Source: Cellulosilyticum lentocellum DSM 5427 (lineage in GTDB: Bacteria > Bacillota > Clostridia > Lachnospirales > Cellulosilyticaceae). Taken from it: DNA of 64,000 nucleotides. Numbering within the stretch: the first letter of the stretch is position 1; each line of letters begins with the position of its first letter. The translations under genes were made by a program, and so were the position numbers. The stretch is taken from positions 269,001-333,000 of the forward strand of contig NC_015275.1 of NCBI RefSeq assembly GCF_000178835.2, read 5' to 3'. The notes beneath the pieces are model-generated. The model made no database searches. It saw nothing but the letters and a program-made list of their open reading frames with translations, and was not told the origin of the DNA. This document shows positions 43,582 through 50,762 of the stretch, piece by piece.

Positions 43582-43614
43582 AGGCGATTACTAAGTAATG
43601 GTTATCACTTTTTT
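43582..43614 (+). terminator. Weak terminator-like hairpin, conserved-tip family (copy 6)
   Basis: AGGCGATTACTAAGTAATGG then TTATCACTTTTTTG. The stem is short and imperfect, but the ACTAAGTAATGG tip and the T-run fit the family. Confidence 0.45.
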
Positions 43615-43700
43615 GATTTAAAATAGGAGGGAATAGCCTTTTTATGTATAAGCTGCTACAATAAATATAAAAAAGAGAACGTTATGGGAGAAGAAAGCTA

Positions 43701-44105
43701 ATGAAAAAAACTGAAGTAGTTGCAGCTATTATTATGTATGAGGATAAAATTTTATGTATGCAGCGTAACAAGGGAAAGTATGAGTATATGTCTTATAAAT
43801 ACGAGTTTCCAGGTGGAAAGATAGAGCCAGGAGAAACCAGAGCTCAGGCGCTTCAAAGGGAGTTAATAGAGGAAATGGCTTTAGAAGTAGACATAAGGGA
43901 AGAAGATTATTACATGAGCGTAGAGCATATGTATCCTGACTTTGCTCTTACCATGCATAGTTTTATTTGCCGCGTAGAAAGTCAGACCTTTGTAAGAAAA
44001 GAGCATGTGGATCATAAGTGGCTTACAAGAAAGGAGCTGATGAGCTTAGATTGGGCACCAGCAGACATACCTATTGTAAAGCGTTTACAGGGGGATTGTG
44101 AATGA
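43701..44105 (+). CDS. Nudix hydrolase (MutT-like)
   Basis: This 134-aa protein has a Nudix box from Gly39: GGKIEPGETRAQALQREL then IEEMAL. It fits G-x5-E-x7-REU-x-EE, except that the final Gly is Ala60. MutT-like family members hydrolyse (d)NTPs or related nucleotides. Its stop overlaps the helicase start (ATGA), so it belongs to the same unit. That constant pairing suggests a nucleotide-pool or nucleotide-signal role in a defence or repair system rather than ordinary housekeeping (inference). Confidence 0.88.
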   Translation: MKKTEVVAAIIMYEDKILCMQRNKGKYEYMSYKYEFPGGKIEPGETRAQALQRELIEEMALEVDIREEDYYMSVEHMYPDFALTMHSFICRVESQTFVRKEHVDHKWLTRKELMSLDWAPADIPIVKRLQGDCE

Positions 44106-46981
44106 ACTTTATAGAGGAATTAAAGAAAGGCTTGCACACAGGGTTTATTAATTTTCAAAAAGCTTCATTAGAAGACTATCAGCCTAGTTTACTGATTAAT
44201 GATAGACAGGAAGAGAAAAGAGTATTAACCACGCTTATTAAAGAGTTAAATGAATGTGATGCCTTTTATTTCTCTGTGGCGTTTATCACCAATAGCGGGA
44301 TTGCTTCTATTATTAATATTTTAAAGGAGCTTGAGGAAAGAGGCGTAAAGGGAAAGATTATTGCTTCACAGTATCAGAACTTTACGCAGCCCGAGGCCCT
44401 TAGACGTTTGAAGGCTCTTTCTAATATAGAGCTTAAAATAGTGACAGAAGATAATTTCCATGCCAAGAGTTATATTTTTAGAAAAGGAACGAGATTTACC
44501 TTAATCATTGGTAGTAGTAATCTTACTCAAAATGCTCTGAGCTATAATAAGGAATGGAATCTAAAGGTGTCATCGGCGGAGGATGGAGACCTTTTGAAAT
44601 ATACCATGAAAGAGTTTAATCGTACCTTTGAGTCAGCTATAGCCGTTACTGATCAGTGGCTTGCAGACTATGAAATCCTTTATAGAGAGCAGTACAAAGC
44701 TAGCAGACAAGTGGTTTATGATGTACAGACCACTAAAGCCATTTTGCCGAATAAAATGCAGTTAGAAGCGCTAGAAGCCCTTGAGAAACTAAGAAGTGAA
44801 GGTAAGGATAAGGCGCTTTTAATATCAGCTACAGGAACAGGGAAAACCTATTTTTCTGCTTTTGATGCTAAAAGGGTTAATCCTAAAAGACTTTTATTTG
44901 TGGTACACAGGGAAAATATCACAAGAGCTTCTTTAAGGAGTTATAAAAGAATATTTGGCAGAGATGTAACTATGGGGATACTGAGCGGTAGTAACAAGGA
45001 TTATGAAGCTAGATTTTTATTTTCTACGATTCAAACCTTATCGAAGGATTATATTCTAGAGCAGTTTAAGCCGGACCATTTTGATTATATCGTCATTGAT
45101 GAAGTCCACCGCTCAGGTTCTAGTAGTTATGAAAAGATTTTAAATTACTTTAAGCCTAAGTTTTTACTAGGCATGTCAGCTACGCCAGAACGAACAGACG
45201 GCTATGATATTTATAAAACCTTTGATTATAACATTGCTTATGAAATCAGATTAAATAAAGCCTTAGAAGAGCAAATGTTATGTCCTTTCCATTATTATGG
45301 GGTAAGTGAGCTTGAAATAAATGGAGAAGTCATCGATGAAAAAACAGCTTTTAATCATCTAGTTTGTGATGAAAGGGTAGAGCGTATTATAGATAAAGCC
45401 AAGTTATATGGCTGCGACCATGGCAGGGTCAAAGGCCTCGTTTTTTGTAGCGGGGTTAAAGAAGCTAAGGAGCTGTCAGAGCAGTTTAATCGAAGAGGCT
45501 ATCAAACCGTGGCCTTAGATGGTAGCAGTAGTGAAAATGAAAGAGAAGAAGCCATTGAAAGGCTGGAAAAGGATACACCAGAGGGGGATTATTTAGATTA
45601 CATCTTTACAGTAGATATTTTTAATGAAGGGGTGGATATTCCTTCTATTAATCAAATCATTATGCTGCGTCCGACTCAGTCAGCTATTGTATTTGTGCAG
45701 CAATTAGGGCGTGGGCTTAGAAAAAGTGAAGGTAAAGAGTATGTAGTGGTCATTGACTTTATAGGAAACTATGCCAATAACTTTTTAGTCCCTATTGCTT
45801 TATATGGAGATCGTTCTTTTAATAAAGACCATCTCAGAAAGCTTATGAGTAATGGTAGTTGTAGTATACCTGGGGTTTCTACAGTGAATTTTGACCGTAT
45901 TACGAAAGAACGTATTTATGAAGCTATTAATAAGTCTAATATGGCTACTAAGAAGGCATTAGTAGAAGAGTATAAACTACTGAAATTTAAATTAGGTAGG
46001 ATTCCAATGATGATGGATTTTATCCTTCATGGAAGCCGTGACCCCTTTGCTTTTGTGGAGTATTCAGGCTCATATTATCAGTTTGTAGCTAGTGTTGAAC
46101 AGACTTTAGGGACTAGTTTATCAGCGGTGGAAAAGGCTCACCTAGAATTCTACTCCAAGGAATTAGGAAGTGGTAAACGTATAGAAGAGCTGATGCTACT
46201 TGAGGGACTCATAAGAGATGGAGAGTTAGCAAGTAGTCAGCTTAGGCAGCTCATTAAAGAAGCTTATGGCTATGACGTTTCAGAAGCAACCATAGAATCT
46301 AGTATACGTTATTTAAATGGTGACTTTTTTAAGAAGCAAGATCAAGAAAAATATGCTAAGTCGCAGAGTATTTTAGTGGAAGTTGAAAGTTTTAAGATGA
46401 CGGAGGGCTTAAAAAGTGACCTTAAGAATCCTGATTTTAAAACCTATCTTTTAGACCTGATAGCTTATGGAATAGACCGGTTTAATAAGACCTATACCCT
46501 AGAAGCTTATGAAAAAGGTTTTATAAGATATCAAAAGTATTCTAGAAAGGATGTTTGCCGTATTTTAAATTGGGAAAGTGATGAGTCTTCTACCATGTAT
46601 GGTTATCGGATCAAGTATAATACTTGCCCTATTTTTGTAACCTATCATAAACAAGATGATATTAGTGAAAGTACAAAATATGAGGATTGTTTCATTAATA
46701 AAAAGCAGTTTAGCTGGATGACTAGGAGTGGTGTAACCACTGAGTCTAGGGAAACCATTGCTATTAGAGATCATAATAAAACTGGTCTTCGTATAGCTTT
46801 GTTTGTGAAAAAGAGTGATGGTGAAGGTTCTGATTTTTACTATATGGGAGATGTAGAACCAATGGCAATTTCCCAAACAACTATTAAAAATGATAAGGGT
46901 GAAGATAAGCCAATCGTTAATATTCTTTTTGATATGGCACATAGCGTACCAGACCATCTATATGATTATTTAACACAGTAG
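44102..46981 (+). CDS. PLD nuclease - SF2 helicase - DUF3427 protein
   Basis: This 959-aa protein overlaps the Nudix gene by 4 nt. Residues 1-200 form a phospholipase-D-like nuclease with an H-x-K (FHAKSY, His120/Lys122) and a GSSNLTQNA follow-up. Residues 225-560 form an SF2 DEAD/DEAH-type helicase with SATGTGKT (242-249), DEVH (333-336), MSATPERTDG and QQLGRGLRKS (533). The rest, about 330 residues, corresponds to DUF3427, which reads substrates through a C-terminal fold. Proteins of this architecture occur in defence islands and on mobile elements. Its position next to two restriction systems fits. The target, DNA or RNA, is not evident. Confidence 0.9.
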   Translation: MNFIEELKKGLHTGFINFQKASLEDYQPSLLINDRQEEKRVLTTLIKELNECDAFYFSVAFITNSGIASIINILKELEERGVKGKIIASQYQNFTQPEALRRLKALSNIELKIVTEDNFHAKSYIFRKGTRFTLIIGSSNLTQNALSYNKEWNLKVSSAEDGDLLKYTMKEFNRTFESAIAVTDQWLADYEILYREQYKASRQVVYDVQTTKAILPNKMQLEALEALEKLRSEGKDKALLISATGTGKTYFSAFDAKRVNPKRLLFVVHRENITRASLRSYKRIFGRDVTMGILSGSNKDYEARFLFSTIQTLSKDYILEQFKPDHFDYIVIDEVHRSGSSSYEKILNYFKPKFLLGMSATPERTDGYDIYKTFDYNIAYEIRLNKALEEQMLCPFHYYGVSELEINGEVIDEKTAFNHLVCDERVERIIDKAKLYGCDHGRVKGLVFCSGVKEAKELSEQFNRRGYQTVALDGSSSENEREEAIERLEKDTPEGDYLDYIFTVDIFNEGVDIPSINQIIMLRPTQSAIVFVQQLGRGLRKSEGKEYVVVIDFIGNYANNFLVPIALYGDRSFNKDHLRKLMSNGSCSIPGVSTVNFDRITKERIYEAINKSNMATKKALVEEYKLLKFKLGRIPMMMDFILHGSRDPFAFVEYSGSYYQFVASVEQTLGTSLSAVEKAHLEFYSKELGSGKRIEELMLLEGLIRDGELASSQLRQLIKEAYGYDVSEATIESSIRYLNGDFFKKQDQEKYAKSQSILVEVESFKMTEGLKSDLKNPDFKTYLLDLIAYGIDRFNKTYTLEAYEKGFIRYQKYSRKDVCRILNWESDESSTMYGYRIKYNTCPIFVTYHKQDDISESTKYEDCFINKKQFSWMTRSGVTTESRETIAIRDHNKTGLRIALFVKKSDGEGSDFYYMGDVEPMAISQTTIKNDKGEDKPIVNILFDMAHSVPDHLYDYLTQ

Positions 46982-47041
46982 ATGATAGGAAAGTACCCAG
47001 AGCTATCATAGTTCATTTCATTTATGGGAAGACTATGAAAA

Positions 47042-47125
47042 GGAATAGATCTCATATGTGAAGCCACAGAGCTTTCAAGTGAGCAGATAGAAGAGATTAA
47101 GAAGCAAGTAGAGCAGGAAAACTAA
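47042..47125 (+). pseudogene. Remnant of an Rpn/PDDEXK-family transposase C-terminus
   Basis: A start-less frame ends GIDLICEATELSSEQIEEIK then KQVEQEN before the stop. That is the usual C-terminal helix of Rpn-type (PD-(D/E)XK transposase) proteins. Only about 27 codons remain. Confidence 0.4.
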
Positions 47126-47131
47126 AAACAT

Positions 47132-47180
47132 AACAAAGTGCTAATCATGTACAAGAGATACAGGGTTAGCACTTTGTTTT
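47132..47180 (+). terminator. Terminator hairpin, family with conserved tip (copy 7)
   Basis: AACAAAGTGCTAA pairs with TTAGCACTTTGTT, with a TCATGTACAAGAGATACAGGG tip shared with the other hairpins (21 nt, last base optional), then TTTTA. Confidence 0.85.
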
Positions 47181-47262
47181 TATAGTCTAGGGAATTGGAT
47201 TTTTCCGCACATATAAAGAGGTAAATAAGATAGGGTTCATAAAGTATGAGGGGGAAATTCAG

Positions 47263-48105
47263 ATGTCAGAACTTATTACTGTAGAAAAACTTAATAGTGT
47301 TGCCTTTTACCAGATTCCACAGGCATTTTACTATCATCCTAAGTATGCAGGCATGAGTGGGAGTGCTAGAGAGACCTATGCTATTTTACGTAATTTATTA
47401 GGCTTATCTGTAAAAAGTGGCTGGGTGAATGAGAAGGGAGAAATCTTTGTAAAGATTAGTAGAGAGAGACTAATGAGCCGTTTAGGGATTAAGAAGGACA
47501 AGATGAGTAGTGTCTTTAAAGAACTAAGGGAGCTAGAGCTGATTATGGAAAAGCGCATAGGCTGTAATAAGTGCAATGAAATCTATATTTATAATGCCAA
47601 GGAATTAAATGAACATTATTTAGAAAGTGATTTATTAGAAGAGATAAGTGAGGACAAAAGTGAAGGTGGAGGAAATGGAACTCCTTTTGGAAGGCGAGAA
47701 AATAGCATTACTAAAGAAGATAAAACCGAAGTCCAGATAGCGGAAAAACCGATACATAATAAGAATACTTTTATTAAAAATTATGATGATAAGACTAAAG
47801 ATACACTACTACCAGTAGTAAAAGAGGTGGTTTTAGCCAAAGAGAATTTGGTAGATGGGGAAATCCTAAGTGAATTTCATCGTTCTTTTGGCATGGGCAA
47901 AGTGTCTATGAAAGCCCAAGAAGTGATTCGTATGTTCCTCAATCGCTTTGAACGCTCTGTGGTGCTTTATGCCTTTGAGTTAGCTGGTGCTAAGAATAAA
48001 TCCTTTGACTATGCCCAGGGAATTTTGCGCAGATGGTGGCAAGCAGGAGCCTTTAACTTTGATGAGGTATTTGCTTATGAGGAGCATTATAGTAGTGGCG
48101 TGTAG
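47263..48105 (+). CDS. RepA_N-type replication initiator with DnaD-like C-terminus
   Basis: This 280-aa protein starts after GAGGGGGAAATTCAG. Residues 12-115 match the RepA_N winged-helix domain: FYQIPQAFYYHPKYAGMSGS, LLGLSVKSGWVNEKGEIFVK and SRERLMSRLGIKK. Residues 205-275 resemble a DnaB_2/DnaD helicase-loader domain (VVLYAFELAGAKNK, then YAQGILRRWW). RepA_N proteins initiate replication of plasmids and of some excised integrative elements. No origin iterons, par genes or conjugation genes are seen nearby, so this is probably a relic or an isolated cargo gene. Confidence 0.8.
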   Translation: MSELITVEKLNSVAFYQIPQAFYYHPKYAGMSGSARETYAILRNLLGLSVKSGWVNEKGEIFVKISRERLMSRLGIKKDKMSSVFKELRELELIMEKRIGCNKCNEIYIYNAKELNEHYLESDLLEEISEDKSEGGGNGTPFGRRENSITKEDKTEVQIAEKPIHNKNTFIKNYDDKTKDTLLPVVKEVVLAKENLVDGEILSEFHRSFGMGKVSMKAQEVIRMFLNRFERSVVLYAFELAGAKNKSFDYAQGILRRWWQAGAFNFDEVFAYEEHYSSGV

Positions 48106-48219
48106 CCATAGAAAAGTAGCCTATTGCAGTTACATGTAAATCCTAAATGAAGTCCCCTTCCATCAAGGGTAATGATAGCAATTAACTTTTTAGTTAAGAG
48201 GGAAAGAAGCTAAAAGCTC

Positions 48220-48250
48220 TTGACAAAGACACCGTGTCGTACTTTATGAT
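48220..48250 (+). promoter_or_regulatory. MerR-type promoter with 19-bp spacer
   Basis: TTGACA (48220-48225) and TATGAT (48245-48250) are 19 bp apart, the overlong spacing that MerR activators correct by twisting DNA. The spacer contains the perfect inverted repeat GACAC-C-GTGTC. It directly precedes the MerR gene at 48282, so this is autoregulation. Confidence 0.7.
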
Positions 48251-48281
48251 AAGGTTAAGAAAAAGGAAAGGAGATTACATC

Positions 48282-49286
48282 ATGGAGCTACAAAAAGCAA
48301 GTCAAGTATCCAAGGATTACGGAATTTCTACAAGAATGCTACGTTATTACGAGCAGGTGGGATTAATAAAGAGCCTGCGGCAAGAAGATTATGCTTATCG
48401 GGTTTATGACGAAAGCGCTGTAAGTCGTTTACGACAAATAATAGTCCTACGTAAGCTACGTGTTCCCGTGAAGCAAATCATAAGCATACTTAATAATTCC
48501 GATGCAGTTCAGATTGTAGAAATTTTCAGGCAGAATATAAGTCAGCTGGATAAGGAAATCACAGCGCTTTCCACCGTTAAATCCATATTAATGCGCTTTG
48601 CAGAGGAAATTAAGGAAAAAGCCGATGTCAATTTAAAATTAATCGGTGACGAAGCTTTGTTTTCTATTATAGATACGCTTTCTTTTCCTAATAATCAAAT
48701 TAAGGAAATCAAGGAGGAATTGTCAATGGAAGAATTAAACAATGCCAGTGAAACGCTTAATAAAATGATGGACAAGGACGTGCGTATTATATTTCTGCCG
48801 CCGATGACTGTAGCAACTTATTGTGCTAGAGGCGAAGGATGCGAGGGAAAGGCCAATGATGTAATCAATAAGTTCGTAATGGAAGCAGGTCTGACAAAAA
48901 TCAAACCGGATTTACGTCAGTTTGGATTTGACTGTTCTGATGGGGCGGTAGGTGTAGGGGAGCCCTCGAAGGCTTATGAAATATGGGTGTCTATTCCTGA
49001 TGACATGGAAGTGCCAGGGCACCTTATAAAACGGAAGTTCAATGGTGGTATGTACGCTGCACATGTATTAAGGACATGGGACTTTCAGGATTGGCGTCTT
49101 TTGAAGGAATGGGTAGATTCAAGCGACAAATACGATAATGCATGGGGAGAGCCCAGATGGACACCAGACGAAACTGGTTCAGGACAAGGATTTGAAGAAC
49201 AGTTGAATTACTGGGGTAATGCTAACCGCGGATTTAGAATGGAAGATATGCAACTAGACTTGTTGTTTCCGATTAGGGAAAAATAA
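48282..49286 (+). CDS. MerR-family regulator with GyrI-like effector domain
   Basis: The start is the ATG at 48282, after AAAGGAAAGGAGATTACATC; the open frame upstream crosses the promoter. The product is 334 aa. Residues 1-75 are the MerR winged helix (SKDYGISTRMLRYYEQVGLI). A coiled-coil dimerisation helix spans about 80-115. About residues 160-330 form an AraC-effector/GyrI-like ligand-binding domain (PPMTVATYCARGEGCEGKA, EIWVSIPDD). It probably senses a small amphipathic or drug-like compound. The gene 31 nt downstream encodes a DUF6273 protein and is likely under the same promoter. Confidence 0.9.
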   Translation: MELQKASQVSKDYGISTRMLRYYEQVGLIKSLRQEDYAYRVYDESAVSRLRQIIVLRKLRVPVKQIISILNNSDAVQIVEIFRQNISQLDKEITALSTVKSILMRFAEEIKEKADVNLKLIGDEALFSIIDTLSFPNNQIKEIKEELSMEELNNASETLNKMMDKDVRIIFLPPMTVATYCARGEGCEGKANDVINKFVMEAGLTKIKPDLRQFGFDCSDGAVGVGEPSKAYEIWVSIPDDMEVPGHLIKRKFNGGMYAAHVLRTWDFQDWRLLKEWVDSSDKYDNAWGEPRWTPDETGSGQGFEEQLNYWGNANRGFRMEDMQLDLLFPIREK

Positions 49287-49317
49287 ATAAGAAGTACATA
49301 TAAGAAAGAGGTTCACG

Positions 49318-49926
49318 ATGGAAAATTTTAAAATGGACTCAACCCTATCATTTGGTGGTTACAACTGGCGTGTACTTGACATACAAGACAATGTGGCATT
49401 GCTTATAACCGAAGATATTATAGAACAACGTGCTTACCATGACGCTTATAAAGATATAACATGGGCTGACTGCTCGTTAAGAAAGTATCTTAACGGTGAG
49501 TTCTATGACAAATTCAGCGAAGCTGATAAGTCAAGAATAATGCCGGTGTTAAATAAAAATCTTGATAACCAGTGGTATGGTTCAAAGGGTGGAGTAGACA
49601 CAAAGGACAGTATATTTTTATTAAGCATTGAGGAAGTGTGCAAATATTTCGGTGATAGCCGTTCAAAACTATATAACCGAGGAAAAAATCAAAGATATTG
49701 GTTTGAAAGAAAAGATGAAAATAACAATAAGCGAATAGCAGGGTTTGAGGGTGAGACATGGGGGAGTTGGTGGTGGCTCAGATCACCTGGTCGTGTTAGT
49801 GTAAAAGCTGTATATATTCATGGTGATGGTAATATAGGGATCCAAGGTAATAATATATTGAAAGGCAATATCAGTGATGGCAAATGTACAGGCGGCGTCC
49901 GCCCTGCTTTGTGGTTAAAGCTGTAA
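49318..49926 (+). CDS. DUF6273-domain protein
   Basis: This 202-aa protein starts after AAAGAGGTTCACG. The features of the DUF6273 fold are clear: GGYNWRVLDIQDNVALLITE at the start, WADCSLRKYLNGEFY in the middle, WWWLRSPGRVSVKAVYIHGD, and GGVRPALWLKL at the end. It is related to C-type-lectin-like or formylglycine-type folds. The function is unknown; such proteins are often surface-linked, but this one has no signal peptide. It is co-transcribed with the MerR regulator and followed by a strong terminator. Confidence 0.82.
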   Translation: MENFKMDSTLSFGGYNWRVLDIQDNVALLITEDIIEQRAYHDAYKDITWADCSLRKYLNGEFYDKFSEADKSRIMPVLNKNLDNQWYGSKGGVDTKDSIFLLSIEEVCKYFGDSRSKLYNRGKNQRYWFERKDENNNKRIAGFEGETWGSWWWLRSPGRVSVKAVYIHGDGNIGIQGNNILKGNISDGKCTGGVRPALWLKL

Positions 49927-49988
49927 GCCTAATCATACTTAATAAGCATACTGGATAGTTCCTTCCCTTTCATAAAGGTGGTAGTAAA

Positions 49989-50038
49989 AAGGTAGCAGAC
50001 TTAAAGGCAAAATAGCCTTTAAGTCTGCTACTTTTTTA
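49989..50038 (+). terminator. Terminator of the MerR-DUF6273 operon
   Basis: GGTAGCAGACTTAAAGGC pairs with GCCTTTAAGTCTGCTACT (small loop AAAATA) and is followed by TTTTTTATTTT. Confidence 0.9.
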
Positions 50039-50126
50039 TTTTGTAAAAAAACTAAAAATAATTTTAGGGAGTCACCTCCCCCACTACATATATAGAAGTG
50101 AATAAGCAGTAAAGGAGGTGAGAACC

Positions 50127-50321
50127 ATGGCGATTACAGCAGATATTAAAAATGTCAAAGTAGTACTTAATCTAGCAAAGGGCAGTCAAACTGTTTCCGA
50201 TTGCAGCAAAACGGCTACAGCTGAAGGGCTTTATAGCGTAGGTAAAGCAGTAGCAGCTTTACTTCAGGAAGAGCTAGAAGCAGTAACTAAGGTAGAGGAA
50301 ACTTCACTTATTGAAGAGTAA
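50127..50321 (+). CDS. DUF1659 small protein
   Basis: The ATG at 50127 has a perfect AAAGGAGGTG site; an in-frame GTG start nine bases upstream would overlap that site. The 64-aa product has the DUF1659 pattern (VKVVLNLAKGSQTVSDCSKT, then GLYSVGKAVAALLQ). It is small, strand-rich and without cysteine pairs or signal. Its partner is the DUF2922 gene 37 nt downstream. The two are almost always found together in Firmicutes, but their role is not established. Confidence 0.85.
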   Translation: MAITADIKNVKVVLNLAKGSQTVSDCSKTATAEGLYSVGKAVAALLQEELEAVTKVEETSLIEE

Positions 50322-50358
50322 TCCTAAACCACATTTTTAAAGAAAGGAGGAAACACTC

Positions 50359-50586
50359 ATGGCAGAAATTACAAAGAAAAACCTTGTACTTACTTTTGGC
50401 ACAGGTGCTGGTAAAGAAGTAAAAATAACCATTGCTAAACCAAAAGAAGGGCTTACAAGTGGTGAAATTTCTTCAGCAATGACAACTATTATTGCTGCAA
50501 ATGCTTTAGGTGAAGACAGTTTAGTGGCTACTAAGGTAAGCGCTAAATATGTGGTTCAGCAAACTGAAGCCATCACACTTGCATAG
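50359..50586 (+). CDS. DUF2922 small protein
   Basis: This 75-aa protein starts after AAAGGAGGAAACACTC. The pattern LVLTFGTGAGKEVKITIAKP, then GEISSAMTTIIAANAL, is that of DUF2922. Strong ribosome sites on both this gene and the DUF1659 gene suggest high expression. The pair may form a small complex; nothing more can be said. Confidence 0.85.
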   Translation: MAEITKKNLVLTFGTGAGKEVKITIAKPKEGLTSGEISSAMTTIIAANALGEDSLVATKVSAKYVVQQTEAITLA

Positions 50587-50594
50587 TTAGATGC

Positions 50595-50646
50595 AAAAGG
50601 CTATTTTTAACACTAGCAAGAGCTAATGTTAGAAATAGCTTTTTTG
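50595..50646 (+). terminator. Terminator after the DUF1659/DUF2922 pair
   Basis: AAAAGGCTATTTTTAACACTAGC pairs, with a few mismatches, with GCTAATGTTAGAAATAGCTTTT, then TTTTG (arms 23 and 22 nt; key core AACACTAGC/GCTAATGTT). Its tip AACACTAGCAAGAGCTAATG recurs in the hairpin at 52584. Confidence 0.8.
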
Positions 50647-50762
50647 TGTAGTCAGAAAGAAAAAGGCATGTTAAAGGCCTGGTTGAATATTTTTTTTAAT
50701 TGAAAATATATTCAGAAAATAATAAGATAGTAATAAGAAAATACAAATATAGGGGGAAGTAT

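Noticed and set aside
47263-48105. Evidence for an active plasmid or conjugative element
   Set aside because: Only a RepA_N-like gene is present. No relaxase, coupling protein, integrase, attachment repeats or iterons are visible.
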